Assembly: GCF_024539675.1 (NCBI RefSeq) | Contig: NZ_JAHHIT010000064.1 | Coordinates: 1 to 57,214, forward strand | Direction of reading: 5' to 3' | Length of the DNA stretch: 57,214 nucleotides | From: Streptomyces hilarionis | Lineage (GTDB): Bacteria > Actinomycetota > Actinomycetes > Streptomycetales > Streptomycetaceae | Shown here: piece after piece, positions 1-8,747 of the stretch | How the letters are laid out: every line of letters begins with the position of its first letter | Position numbering within the stretch: position 1 is the stretch's first letter | The notes under the pieces: model-generated | Seen by the model: only the letters and a program-made list of their open reading frames with translations | Database searches by the model: none | What the model was told of the DNA's origin: nothing | Position numbers and translations under genes: made by a program

Positions 1-72
1 TCGTCGGACGCTGCCGACCCCGCCGGACCCGCCGGCCCCGCCGCCCTCGGCGTGGTCGGCAGCGTCCGACGA
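1..72. terminator. Long inverted repeat, probable terminator at window edge
   Basis: Bases 1-19 and 54-72 form a perfect 19-bp inverted repeat around a 34-nt GC-rich loop. The stem may extend left of the window. It lies beyond the 3' end of nth and would suit a bidirectional terminator between nth and the gene to the left. There is no U-tract inside the window. Confidence 0.55.
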
Positions 73-152
73 CGTCCCTCGCATCGGCAGCCCCGCCGGC
101 CGTCCGGCGGCGGCCCGGGGCACGGTCGCCCCCGCCGCCGGCCGCCCTGCCC

Positions 153-1316
153 TCACTCGGCCCCCAGCGGCGGCGCCGGGCGGCCGCCCGCGTCCAGGTA
201 GGCCTGGGGCGGGTTCAGCCGCTGGCCGGGGAAGCCGCCCTTCTCGTACTTCAGCAGCTTCCTCGCCTTCTCGGGGTCCGTCTCGCCCTCGCCGTACGCG
301 GGGCAGAGCGGCGCGATCGGGCAGGCGCCGCAGGCCGGCTTGCGGGCGTGGCAGATGCGGCGGCCGTGGAAGATCACGTGGTGCGAGAGCATCGTCCACT
401 CGCTCTTCGGGAACAGCGCGCCGACGGCGGCCTCGATCTTGTCGGGCTCGGTCTGCTCGGTCCAGCGCCAGCGCCGCACGAGCCGCTGGAAGTGGGTGTC
501 CACGGTGATCCCGGGCCGGCCGAAGGCGTTGCCCAGCACCACGAAGGCGGTCTTGCGGCCGACGCCGGGCAGCTTCACCAGGTCTTCCAGGCGACCGGGG
601 ACCTCGCCGCCGAACTCCTCCACCAGGGCCTTGGACAGGCCTATCACCGACTTGGTCTTGGCCCGGAAGAAACCGGTGGGGCGGAGGATCTCCTCGACCC
701 GCTCCGGGTCCGCGGCCGCCAGGTCCTCGGGCGTGGGGTAGGCGGCGAACAGGGCAGGGGTGGTCTGGTTCACCCGCAGGTCGGTGGTCTGGGCGGACAG
801 AACGGTCGCGACGACCAGCTGGAAGGGGTTCTCGAAGTCCAGCTCGGGGTGGGCGTACGGATAGATCTCGGCGAGTTCGCGGTTGATGCGCCGAGCGCGG
901 CGCACGAGAGCGGTGCGCGACTCCGCCTTGCCGACGGCCGCCTTCCCCGCGACCGGCTTTCCGACGACGTCCTTCTGTGCGGCCTTGTCGGTGACGGCCT
1001 TCTCGGCGGCGACTTTCTTCGCGACAGCCTTCTTCGGCGCCGGCTTCTTCGGTGCTGCCTTCTTCGCGGTGGCCTTCTTCGCGGTGGCCTTCTTCGTGAC
1101 GGCGCCGATGACCGCGGGTTTGCCTGAGGCCTTGTCGGCCGCGGCTTTCCCGGCGTTCGGATTCACGTCGTCGGCCGCTTTCTTCGCAGGCATCTCGTTT
1201 GTCACCTTTGCCGTTTTCCTACCACCACCGGAGCCATGTTCGCCCACAGCGGAAACGCGACGTGCAACCACCCGCCCAGCCCCCTCGGCCTGTGCTCCCA
1301 CCGGCGTTTTGGACAC
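153..1316 (-). CDS. nth: Endonuclease III with lysine/alanine-rich N-terminal tail
   Basis: DNA glycosylase/AP lyase that removes oxidised pyrimidines in base excision repair. The C-terminal ~250 residues are a complete Nth domain: a helix-hairpin-helix with LPGVGRKTA, the VDTH segment carrying the catalytic Asp, and a C-x6-C-x2-C-x5-C [4Fe-4S] cluster near the end (CHARKPACGACPIAPLC). The first ~135 residues are a low-complexity AKKA/KKAP/KKAV tail resembling histone H1-like tails, far longer than in E. coli Nth. The start is uncertain: GTG at 1316 gives 387 aa and ATG at 1193 gives 346 aa while keeping the whole basic tail. It is divergent from crp. Confidence 0.93.
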   Translation of the reverse strand: MSKTPVGAQAEGAGRVVARRVSAVGEHGSGGGRKTAKVTNEMPAKKAADDVNPNAGKAAADKASGKPAVIGAVTKKATAKKATAKKAAPKKPAPKKAVAKKVAAEKAVTDKAAQKDVVGKPVAGKAAVGKAESRTALVRRARRINRELAEIYPYAHPELDFENPFQLVVATVLSAQTTDLRVNQTTPALFAAYPTPEDLAAADPERVEEILRPTGFFRAKTKSVIGLSKALVEEFGGEVPGRLEDLVKLPGVGRKTAFVVLGNAFGRPGITVDTHFQRLVRRWRWTEQTEPDKIEAAVGALFPKSEWTMLSHHVIFHGRRICHARKPACGACPIAPLCPAYGEGETDPEKARKLLKYEKGGFPGQRLNPPQAYLDAGGRPAPPLGAE

Positions 1317-1418
1317 TCGGCCAGCCTAAAGCCCCGTACCGACATCCGCCCCGGACCCTGAAGATCGGCCCCCAATTGGACCCCTGCCGCTTACCCCAGG
1401 ACATGTGTGCGGCATCCT

Positions 1419-1432
1419 TGTGACAGATCACA
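1419..1432. promoter_or_regulatory. TGTGA-N4-TCACA palindrome upstream of crp
   Basis: A perfect inverted repeat TGTGACAGATCACA lies between divergent nth and crp, about 90 bp upstream of the crp start. It has the GTG-N6-CAC core of Crp-family sites, which would suit autoregulation, but the spacer is 4 rather than the 6 of the E. coli CRP consensus. An identical architecture recurs at 45183-45196. Confidence 0.55.
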
Positions 1433-1521
1433 CTGTTTGGACCGCCCGGCAAAACGGGGAACACGGATCCCTGGTACGCGGGGAGCAAGATCCCCTGAGC
1501 AGGTCGACAAGGAGAGAACTC

Positions 1522-2196
1522 GTGGACGACGTCCTGCGGCGCAACCCGCTCTTCGCGGCCCTCGACGACGAGCAGGCGGCCGAACTGCGCGCCTCCATGA
1601 GCGAGGTGACCCTGGCCCGTGGCGACTCCCTGTTCCACGAAGGCGACCCCGGCGACCGGCTCTACGTCGTCACCGAGGGCAAGGTCAAGCTGCACCGCAC
1701 CTCCCCGGACGGCCGGGAGAACATGCTGGCCGTGGTGGGCCCCAGCGAGCTGATCGGCGAGCTGTCGCTCTTCGACCCGGGCCCGCGGACGGCGACCGCC
1801 ACCGCCCTCACCGAGGTCAAGCTCCTCGGCCTCGGCCACGGCGACCTCCAGCCCTGGCTGAACGCCCGCCCCGAGGTGGCCACCGCACTGCTGCGCGCCG
1901 TCGCCCGGCGCCTGCGCAAGACCAACGACGCCATGTCCGACCTGGTCTTCTCGGACGTCCCCGGCCGCGTGGCCCGCGCGCTGCTGGACCTCTCGCGCCG
2001 CTTCGGCGTGCAGTCCGAGGAGGGCATCCACGTCGTCCACGACCTCACGCAGGAGGAGCTGGCGCAGCTCGTCGGCGCCTCGCGCGAGACCGTGAACAAG
2101 GCGCTGGCCGACTTCGCCCAGCGCGGCTGGCTCCGCCTGGAGGCGCGCGCCGTCATCCTGCTGGACGTGGAGCGGCTGGCCAAGCGGTCGCGCTAG
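1522..2196 (+). CDS. crp: Crp/Fnr-family transcriptional regulator
   Basis: Cyclic-nucleotide-responsive global regulator, 224 aa, the length I recall for Streptomyces Crp (SCO3571), which affects germination and antibiotic production. An N-terminal cNMP-binding beta-roll (residues ~10-125; GELSLF...GPRTATATA phosphate-binding cassette) is followed by a C-terminal winged helix (~174-205, LTQEELAQLVGASRETVNKAL). GTG at 1522 is chosen because AAGGAGAG lies 5-12 nt upstream and the fold begins at once; an upstream in-frame extension has no homology. It is transcribed away from nth, with a candidate autoregulatory palindrome at 1419. Confidence 0.95.
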   Translation: MDDVLRRNPLFAALDDEQAAELRASMSEVTLARGDSLFHEGDPGDRLYVVTEGKVKLHRTSPDGRENMLAVVGPSELIGELSLFDPGPRTATATALTEVKLLGLGHGDLQPWLNARPEVATALLRAVARRLRKTNDAMSDLVFSDVPGRVARALLDLSRRFGVQSEEGIHVVHDLTQEELAQLVGASRETVNKALADFAQRGWLRLEARAVILLDVERLAKRSR

Positions 2197-2222
2197 CGCC
2201 CGCCGACCGCCCCGGCCCTGTC

Positions 2223-3050
2223 GTGACCGACGCGGTCTCCCCCCGTGGCCTGGACGCCGGGGGACACATCGCCCGCGAGGGCTCCCTCGCGCGCGTGACG
2301 CCTGATTTCCGGCCGGTCGTCGCGGCGGCCCGGGAGCGGATCCCGGGCCTCTTCGGCGGCCGGCTGCACAGTGCGTACGTCAACGGTTCGATTCCCCGCG
2401 GCGCCGCGCGCGTGGGACGCAGCGACGTCGATCTGCTGATCGCCCTGCGCGAGGAGCCCACCGAGGCGGACCGGGCCGCCGGACGGGCCCTGATCCGCTC
2501 CCTGGACGAGGAGTTCCCGCAGATCGACGGGGGCGGCGCGCTGCTCTTCAGCCGCGCCCGGCTGCTGAGCGACCTGGAGAGGCACGACCTGGGCTTCTTC
2601 GTCGCCTGTCTGTGCACCCCGCTGCTCGGCGAGGACCTCGCCGCACGCCTGCCGCGCTACCGCCCCGACACCCTGCTGGCCCGCGAGACCAACGGCGACC
2701 TCGCCCTGTTCCTGCCGCGCTGGCGCGAGCGCATCGCCTCGGCGGACGACTCCGAGGCGGCCCTGCGGCCGCTGGTGCGGTTCATGTCCCGGCGCCTGGT
2801 GCGCACGGCGTTCACCCTCGTCATGCCCCGCTGGAACGGCTGGACGAGCGACCTGCACGAGATGGCGGACGCGTTCGGCGCGTACTACCCCCCGCGCGCG
2901 GGACAGGCGCGCACGGCGGCCCGCCTCGGGTACGAGCCGCGGGGCGACCGCGCCGTCCTGACGTCCTACGTGGACGATTTCGGCCCCTGGCTCGCCGACG
3001 AGTACGCGCGCGTGCACGGTGTGAAGGCCCCCAGGCCCGAGGACGCCTAG
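2223..3050 (+). CDS. Nucleotidyltransferase-fold protein
   Basis: 275-aa protein with the minimal nucleotidyltransferase signature near residues 54-73: NGS, then GRSDVDLLI, i.e. the G-S...D-x-D metal-binding motif seen in aminoglycoside adenylyltransferases and MNT-type enzymes. Substrate unknown. The rest is alpha-helical and Arg-rich. It starts with GTG 26 nt after crp, without a clear ribosome site, so it may be co-transcribed with crp. Nothing ties it to antibiotic resistance beyond the fold, so I do not assign that role. Confidence 0.75.
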   Translation: MTDAVSPRGLDAGGHIAREGSLARVTPDFRPVVAAARERIPGLFGGRLHSAYVNGSIPRGAARVGRSDVDLLIALREEPTEADRAAGRALIRSLDEEFPQIDGGGALLFSRARLLSDLERHDLGFFVACLCTPLLGEDLAARLPRYRPDTLLARETNGDLALFLPRWRERIASADDSEAALRPLVRFMSRRLVRTAFTLVMPRWNGWTSDLHEMADAFGAYYPPRAGQARTAARLGYEPRGDRAVLTSYVDDFGPWLADEYARVHGVKAPRPEDA

Positions 3051-3100
3051 ACCGCGGCTCAGGTCCAGTCCAGGCCTGGCCCGGTCCCCCGCCCGGCCCG

Positions 3101-3931
3101 TCAGATGAGCCCGTGCTCCGTCAGGTACTCCAGCTGCGCGCGCACCGACAGCTCGGCGGCCGGCCACAGGGAGCGGTCGACGTCGGCGTACACGTGGGCG
3201 ACGACGTCGGCGGGGTCCCTGCGGCCGTTCTCGACCGCCGTCTCGACCTGGGCGAGCCGGTGGGCGCGGTGGGCGAGATAGAACTCCACGGCGCCCTGGG
3301 CGTCCTCCAGCACCGGCCCGTGGCCCGGCAGCACCGTGTGGACGCCGTCGTCGACCGTGAGGGACCTCAGCCGCCGCAGCGAGTCCAGATAGTCGCCCAG
3401 ACGGCCGTCGGGATGCGCGACGACGGTCGTGCCGCGTCCGAGGATGGTGTCGCCCGTCAGCACGGCCCGGTCGGCCGGGAGATGGAAGCACAGGGAGTCC
3501 GCGGTGTGCCCGGGCGTCGGCACCACCCGCAGTTCCAGGCCGCCCACGACGACCACGTCCCCGGCGGCCAGGCCCTCCTCGCCGAGCCGCACCGCCGGGT
3601 CCAGGGCCCGCACCTTGGTGCCCGTCAGCCCGGCGAAGCGGACGGCGCCCTCGGCGTGGTCGGGGTGGCCGTGCGTCAGCAGCGTCAGCGCCACGCGCTT
3701 GCCGGCGCGCTCGGCGGTGTCGACGACCGCGCGCAGGTGGCGCTCGTCCAGCGGGCCCGGATCGATCACGACCGCCAGCTCGGAGTCGGGCTCGGCCACG
3801 ATCCAGGTGTTCGTGCCGTCCAGGGTCATCGCGGACGCGTTCGGCGCGAGGACGTTGACCGCGCGCGGGGTGGCGGGGCCCGAGAGGACTCCGCCGCGCG
3901 GCTGGCCGGGGAGGGCGGCTGCGTCGGTCAT
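3101..3931 (-). CDS. MBL-fold metallo-hydrolase
   Basis: 276-aa metallo-beta-lactamase superfamily hydrolase. The metal motif THGHPDH is at residues 86-92, followed by PTPGHTADS, a GDTILG segment and the final PGHGP, so all zinc ligands look present. The arrangement resembles LACTB2-like hydrolases; substrate unknown. It converges on the nucleotidyltransferase gene and lies 97 nt downstream of the Nudix gene on the same strand, so the two may form an operon. Confidence 0.88.
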   Translation of the reverse strand: MTDAAALPGQPRGGVLSGPATPRAVNVLAPNASAMTLDGTNTWIVAEPDSELAVVIDPGPLDERHLRAVVDTAERAGKRVALTLLTHGHPDHAEGAVRFAGLTGTKVRALDPAVRLGEEGLAAGDVVVVGGLELRVVPTPGHTADSLCFHLPADRAVLTGDTILGRGTTVVAHPDGRLGDYLDSLRRLRSLTVDDGVHTVLPGHGPVLEDAQGAVEFYLAHRAHRLAQVETAVENGRRDPADVVAHVYADVDRSLWPAAELSVRAQLEYLTEHGLI

Positions 3932-4028
3932 GCGGAAGGGCCTTCCATCGGGCGTCGTCGCACTGTCGTCGGGCGGAGCGGGGCGGCTCGTCGCCGGATC
4001 CGGCCGGTGGCGGTGCTCGGGGCGCCCG

Positions 4029-4907
4029 TCACGCCGGGTCTCCTCCGGGCGCGGCCGCCGGGACGTGGCGGGTGAACTCGTCGTGCCCCGGCCAGGACAG
4101 CACGACCACGCCGTCCTCCAGGCGGGCCTGCGCGAGGACCGGGCTCAGATCGCGGTCGGGGGCCGCGGCCAGCGCCTGCGCCGCCGTGGCGAACGGGACG
4201 AGCCGGCGCAGCGTGGCGATGGTCGGCGGCATCATCAGCAGCTCGCCCCGGTCGTACGAGGCGGCCGCGTCCGCCGGGCGGATCCACACCGTGCGGTCGG
4301 CCTCCGTGGAGGCGTTGCGGGTGCGCTGGCCCTCGGGGAGCGCGGCCACGAAGAACCAGGTGTCGTAGCGCCGCGACTCGAACTCCGGGGTGATCCAGCG
4401 CGTCCAGGCGCCGAGGAGGTCGGAGCGCAGCACCAGGCCGCGCCGGTCGAGGAACTCGGCGAAGGACAGCTCGCGGGCGGCCACCGCGGCGCGGTCGGCC
4501 TCCCAGTCGGCGCCCGTGATGTCACTGACCACGGAGTTCGGGGTCGGTCCGGCGAGAAGGACGCCGGCCTCCTCGTAGGTCTCGCGCACGGCCGCGCAGA
4601 CGATCGCCTGGGCCGCCGTCTCGTCGACGCCCAGGCGCTCCGCCCACCACGCGCGTGTGGGGCCCGCCCAGCGGACGTGCCGGTCGTCGTCGCGCGGGTC
4701 GACACCGCCGCCGGGGTAGGCGTACGCGCCTGCCGCGAAGGCCATGGAGGCGCGTCTGCGCAGCATGTGGACGACGGGGCCGCCGTCGGTGTCCTTCAGG
4801 AGCATGACCGTGGCCGCACGCTTGGGGACGACCGGGGTGAGCGTGCCGTCGGCCAGCGCGCGGATGCGTTCCGGCCAGTCCTGGGGGAACCACTGCCCAT
4901 TCGCCAT
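4029..4907 (-). CDS. Nudix hydrolase with split Nudix box
   Basis: 292-aa hydrolase of nucleoside-diphosphate-linked substrates. The Nudix box is split: PGGGVD at residues 65-70 and RETYEEAG at 108-115, separated by ~37 residues instead of the usual ~10. Such insertions are known in NUDT7/NUDT19-type CoA or capped-nucleotide hydrolases, so that group is a plausible comparison. The ATG start follows a GC-rich leader. It is upstream of, and probably co-transcribed with, the MBL hydrolase gene. Confidence 0.87.
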   Translation of the reverse strand: MANGQWFPQDWPERIRALADGTLTPVVPKRAATVMLLKDTDGGPVVHMLRRRASMAFAAGAYAYPGGGVDPRDDDRHVRWAGPTRAWWAERLGVDETAAQAIVCAAVRETYEEAGVLLAGPTPNSVVSDITGADWEADRAAVAARELSFAEFLDRRGLVLRSDLLGAWTRWITPEFESRRYDTWFFVAALPEGQRTRNASTEADRTVWIRPADAAASYDRGELLMMPPTIATLRRLVPFATAAQALAAAPDRDLSPVLAQARLEDGVVVLSWPGHDEFTRHVPAAAPGGDPA

Positions 4908-5143
4908 GGGCGCGAGGCTATCCCGTGGCGCGCGAATGTTCGAGAGGTACCCGAGGTCAGGGGCCGTCCACGGGACTCCCGTGACGTTCCCGGCAGCCTC
5001 GCCTGGACCCCTGGACCCCCGGCCCCCTGGACGCCGGGAGGGCCGCGGAACGCGTCCAAGGCTCTCCCGGGCGCCGCACGGCCCTCCAGGGCTTCCTCGT
5101 CCACGGAGGACGCTCCTACCGCCGGGGGCGGGCGCTCGTACCG

Positions 5144-5608
5144 CTACGGGACGAGTTCCACCTGGATCTCGACCTCCACGGGCGCGTCCAGCGGCAGCAC
5201 CGCGACGCCCACCGCGCTGCGCGCGTGCACGCCCTTGTCGCCGAAGACCTCGCCCAGCAGCTCGCTCGCGCCGTTGAGGACGGCGGGCTGGCCGGTGAAA
5301 TCCGCGGCCGACGCCACGAAGCCGACGACCTTCACCACGCGCGCGACGCGGTCCAGATCGCCCGCGACCGACTTGACGGCGGCCAGGGCGTTCAGCGCGC
5401 AGGTGCGGGCCAGCTCCTTGGCCTCCTCCGGGGTGACCTCGGCGCCGACCTTGCCGGTGACCGGCAGCTTGCCCTCCACCATGGGCAGCTGACCGGCCGT
5501 GTACACGTACGGGCCGGACTGCACGGCGGGCTGGTAGGCCGCCAGCGGCGGCACGACCGCGGGCAGGGTCAGGCCCAGCTCGGCGAGCCTCGCCTCGATC
5601 GCGCTCAC
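5144..5608 (-). CDS. RidA family protein
   Basis: 154-aa YjgF/YER057c/UK114 protein; family members hydrolyse reactive enamine/imine intermediates from PLP enzymes. The hallmark C-terminal segment is present (HARSAVGVAVLPLDAPVEVE) with the conserved Arg and the Val-Glu-hydrophobic end. The GTG start at 5608 overlaps the TGA of the DUF4177 gene in a 4-nt GTGA overlap, so the two are translationally coupled. Confidence 0.9.
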   Translation of the reverse strand: MSAIEARLAELGLTLPAVVPPLAAYQPAVQSGPYVYTAGQLPMVEGKLPVTGKVGAEVTPEEAKELARTCALNALAAVKSVAGDLDRVARVVKVVGFVASAADFTGQPAVLNGASELLGEVFGDKGVHARSAVGVAVLPLDAPVEVEIQVELVP

Positions 5609-5763
5609 GCCTTCGCCCGCTTCAGGTACGCGACGAGCTGCTCCGGGTTGTTCGGGCCGGGCACGACCTGGACGAGCTCCCAGCCGTCCTCGCCCCAGGT
5701 GTCCAGAATCTGCTTCGTCGCGTGGACGAGCAGCGGCACGGTTGCGTATTCCCACTTGGTCAT
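5605..5763 (-). CDS. DUF4177-like small protein
   Basis: 52-aa protein beginning MTKWEYATVPLL and containing WGEDGWELVQV, the signature of DUF4177 proteins. Function unknown. A long upstream in-frame extension is an artefact of the antisense strand of the ArsA-like gene. First gene of a two-gene operon with RidA, transcribed divergently from the ArsA-like ATPase 120 bp away. Confidence 0.85.
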   Translation of the reverse strand: MTKWEYATVPLLVHATKQILDTWGEDGWELVQVVPGPNNPEQLVAYLKRAKA

Positions 5764-5883
5764 GGGGGCGACTGTATCCGCTGCCGCCGGAGGGGCCGTT
5801 CCCCAGGCCATGTGGCCGATTGCCGCCCCCGTTGTCCACAGCCTCCCGGTCGCCTCGGGCGCCGACTGGTTACGCTCGAAGAC

Positions 5884-6861
5884 GTGAGCAGGCTCCAGGT
5901 CGTCAGCGGCAAGGGCGGGACCGGCAAGACGACGGTCGCCGCGGCCCTCGCGCTGGCCCTCGCCACGGCAGGGAAGCGCACGCTTCTCGTCGAGGTGGAG
6001 GGCCGGCAGGGCATCGCGCAGCTCTTCGAGACAGAGGCGTTGCCCTATGAGGAACGCAAGATCGCCGTAGCGTCGGGCGGCGGGGAGGTGTACGCCCTCG
6101 CCATCGACCCCGAACTGGCCCTTCTGGACTACCTCCAGATGTTCTACAAACTGGGGGGCGCCGGACGGGCCCTGAAGAAGCTCGGCGCCATCGACTTCGC
6201 CACCACGATCGCGCCGGGCCTGAGGGACGTGCTCCTCACCGGCAAGGCGTGCGAGGCGGTACGGCGCAAGGACCGCGACGGACGGTTCGTGTACGACTAC
6301 GTCGTCATGGACGCACCTCCCACCGGTCGCATCACCCGCTTCCTCAACGTCAACGACGAGGTGGCCGGGCTGGCCAGGATCGGCCCGATACACAATCAGG
6401 CGCAGGCCGTGATGCGGGTGCTGAAGTCCCCCGAGACGGCCGTGCACCTGGTGACGCTGCTGGAGGAGATGCCCGTCCAGGAGACCGCCGACGGCATCGC
6501 CGAGCTGCGGGCGGCGAAACTGCCCGTGGGGCGGGTCATCGTCAACATGGTGCGCCCCGAGGTGCTCGACGAGGACGGGCTGGAACTCGTCCGGACCGTC
6601 ACGCGTTCTTCGGTCGCCCGGTCGTTGTCCACGGCGGGGCTGGGCGGGGCGCGGCGCGGCGGGCGCGCCGAGCGGCTGGTGGACCCGCTCCTGAAGCAGG
6701 CCGAGGAGTACGCGGAGCGGTACGCGCTGGAGCACGAGCAGCGCGCGGTCCTGGGCGACCTGGACCTGCCGCTGCACGAACTGCCGTTGCTCGCCGAGGG
6801 CATGGACCTCGCGGGCCTGTACCAGCTCGCCACGGAACTGCGGAAGCAGGGGATCGCATGA
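5884..6861 (+). CDS. ArsA-family ATPase (first of pair)
   Basis: 325-aa P-loop ATPase of the ArsA/GET3 family (SCO3577-like position). The deviant Walker A GKGGTGKTT is at residues 9-17 and a Walker-B-like VVMDAPPTGR lies in the middle. No arsenite-binding cysteines or ars genes are present, so arsenic resistance is unlikely; targeting or assembly of membrane proteins is an inference from GET3. GTG at 5884 starts directly at the fold. The stop overlaps the next ATG by 4 nt, so the two ATPases are probably made together and may pair. Confidence 0.9.
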   Translation: MSRLQVVSGKGGTGKTTVAAALALALATAGKRTLLVEVEGRQGIAQLFETEALPYEERKIAVASGGGEVYALAIDPELALLDYLQMFYKLGGAGRALKKLGAIDFATTIAPGLRDVLLTGKACEAVRRKDRDGRFVYDYVVMDAPPTGRITRFLNVNDEVAGLARIGPIHNQAQAVMRVLKSPETAVHLVTLLEEMPVQETADGIAELRAAKLPVGRVIVNMVRPEVLDEDGLELVRTVTRSSVARSLSTAGLGGARRGGRAERLVDPLLKQAEEYAERYALEHEQRAVLGDLDLPLHELPLLAEGMDLAGLYQLATELRKQGIA

Positions 6862-8333
6862 GCGCGGACCGGACCCACGACCAGGCGGGCGCCCGACGCC
6901 GCCTCTCCCCCGCGCCCGTGCTGGAGCTCGATCCGCTGCTCGACGACCCGACGACCCGCATCGTGGTCTGCTGCGGCTCGGGCGGGGTCGGCAAGACGAC
7001 GACGGCGGCGGCGCTGGGCCTGCGGGCGGCCGAGCGCGGCCGCAAGGTCGTCGTCCTCACCATCGACCCGGCGCGCCGGCTCGCGCAGTCCATGGGCATC
7101 GACTCGCTGGACAACACCCCGCGCCGGGTCAAGGGCGTCGAGGGGGACGGCGAGCTGCACGCGATGATGCTCGACATGAAGCGCACGTTCGACGAGATCG
7201 TCGAGGCGCACGCGGACCCGGAGCGGGCCTCGGCCATCCTGGGCAACCCGTTCTACCAGTCCCTGTCGGCAGGGTTCGCGGGCACGCAGGAATACATGGC
7301 CATGGAGAAGCTCGGGCAGCTCCGCGCGCGGGACGAGTGGGACCTGATCGTCGTCGACACCCCGCCGTCGCGCTCGGCGCTGGACTTCCTGGACGCGCCC
7401 AAGCGACTCGGCTCGTTCCTGGACGGCAAGCTGATCCGCGTCCTGCTCGCGCCGGCGAAGGTGGGCGGCCGCGCGGGGATGAAGTTCCTGAACGTCGGGA
7501 TGTCGATGATGACCGGCGCGCTGGGCAAGCTGCTCGGCGGCCAGCTGCTGAAGGACGTGCAGACGTTCGTGGCGGCGATGGACTCGATGTTCGGCGGCTT
7601 TCGCACGCGCGCGGACGCCACGTACAAGCTGCTCCAGGCGCCCGGCACGGCGTTCCTGGTGGTGGCGGCTCCCGAGCGGGACGCGCTGCGGGAGGCCGCC
7701 TACTTCGTGCAGCGGCTGGCCGCCGAGGACATGCCGCTCGCCGGTCTGGTGCTCAACCGCGTCCACGGCAGCGGCGCCGCCCAGCTGTCCGCCGAGCGGG
7801 CGCTCGCCGCCGCGGAAAATCTTGAAGAGCCCGGCATTGTGGATCAGGACGGCGGGAAGGCTGGACTTCGTAACTCTCCCGACCCGCAAGGCAGTTCAGA
7901 AGCATCCGCACCCGATCCGAAGCGCGGTTCCCCCACCGACGCGGACCGGGGCACCGACCCGGACCACGCCACCGACACGGCTTCGACCACCCGCCCCGGC
8001 ACGACCACGGACGGCGACGACCCCACCGGCGCCGCGGACACGCACAGGGAACCGGCGACGGCGTCCGAGGACGCCGACCGGACGGCGGCGGCCGAGGCGG
8101 ACCGGGCCGTGGACGACCTCACCGCAGGCCTGTTGAGGCTGCACGCCGAACGCATGCGCCTGCTCTCCCGCGAGCAGCGCACGCGCGACCGCTTCACCGC
8201 GCTCCACCCCGAGGTGGCGGTGACCGAGGTGGCCGCACTGCCCGGAGACGTGCACGACCTGGCCGGCCTGCGGGACATCGGCGACCGGCTCGCGACCGAG
8301 CGGCCGGAGCTGCCCGAGGCCGTCGACTCCTGA
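6858..8333 (+). CDS. ArsA-family ATPase (second of pair) with disordered insertion
   Basis: 491-aa ArsA/GET3-type ATPase. P-loop GSGGVGKTT near residues 40-48; switch VVDTPPSRSALDF near 170. Residues ~330-415 are a low-complexity Asp/Thr/Pro/Ala insertion that separates the nucleotide-binding core from a conserved C-terminal helical part (HAERMRLLSREQRTRDRF). The ATG overlaps the TGA of the preceding ATPase. Homologous to SCO3578 by gene order. Function is inferred only at family level. Confidence 0.9.
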   Translation: MSADRTHDQAGARRRLSPAPVLELDPLLDDPTTRIVVCCGSGGVGKTTTAAALGLRAAERGRKVVVLTIDPARRLAQSMGIDSLDNTPRRVKGVEGDGELHAMMLDMKRTFDEIVEAHADPERASAILGNPFYQSLSAGFAGTQEYMAMEKLGQLRARDEWDLIVVDTPPSRSALDFLDAPKRLGSFLDGKLIRVLLAPAKVGGRAGMKFLNVGMSMMTGALGKLLGGQLLKDVQTFVAAMDSMFGGFRTRADATYKLLQAPGTAFLVVAAPERDALREAAYFVQRLAAEDMPLAGLVLNRVHGSGAAQLSAERALAAAENLEEPGIVDQDGGKAGLRNSPDPQGSSEASAPDPKRGSPTDADRGTDPDHATDTASTTRPGTTTDGDDPTGAADTHREPATASEDADRTAAAEADRAVDDLTAGLLRLHAERMRLLSREQRTRDRFTALHPEVAVTEVAALPGDVHDLAGLRDIGDRLATERPELPEAVDS

Positions 8334-8408
8334 TCGGAAGCCCGGGCCGAAACCCGCGCCGACGCCGGGCCTCCGAGCCCGAGCCGACGCCTGGTCCGGG
8401 GGCTGTGC

Positions 8409-8747
8409 TCAGCCCACCGCCGCGTAGTTCTCGTACATCTGGTCGTCGTCGAGCGGCAGGATGCCCGCCCCCCGCTCGTACTCCGAACGCGCCGTCTCCA
8501 GCAGCCGGCGCCAGGAGGTCACCGTCGGACGCCTGCGCAGCAGTGCGCGGCGCTCGCGCTCCGTCATGCCTCCCCACACGCCGAACTCGACGCGGTTGTC
8601 GAGCGCGTCCGCCAGGCATTCGGTGCGTACCGGACATCCGGTGCACACCGCCTTGGCCCTGTTCTGCGCTGCTCCCTGAACGAACAGTTCATCCGGATCG
8701 GTAGTGCGGCAGGCGGCCTGCGCACTCCAGTCGGTTACCCAGCCCAT
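8409..8747 (-). CDS. wblA: WhiB-like regulator WblA
   Basis: 112-aa WhiB-family iron-sulfur protein. Cysteines at 13, 35, 38 and 44 bind a [4Fe-4S] cluster, followed by the GVWGG turn (~57-61) and a basic tail (RRALLRRR). Length, position beside the PBP gene and C-terminus match WblA (SCO3579), a developmental regulator needed for sporulation and a repressor of antibiotic production in Streptomyces. ATG at 8747 is chosen; an upstream start at 8804 adds 19 unconserved residues. It has a long divergent upstream region. Confidence 0.93.
   Translation of the reverse strand: MGWVTDWSAQAACRTTDPDELFVQGAAQNRAKAVCTGCPVRTECLADALDNRVEFGVWGGMTERERRALLRRRPTVTSWRRLLETARSEYERGAGILPLDDDQMYENYAAVG

Noticed and set aside
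2223..3050. Nucleotidyltransferase considered as aminoglycoside resistance
   Set aside because: Only the generic GS...DxD motif supports it; position next to crp is core genome.
5884..8333. ArsA-like pair considered as arsenic resistance
   Set aside because: No arsB/arsC/arsR and no arsenite-binding cysteines; a conserved core Streptomyces locus.
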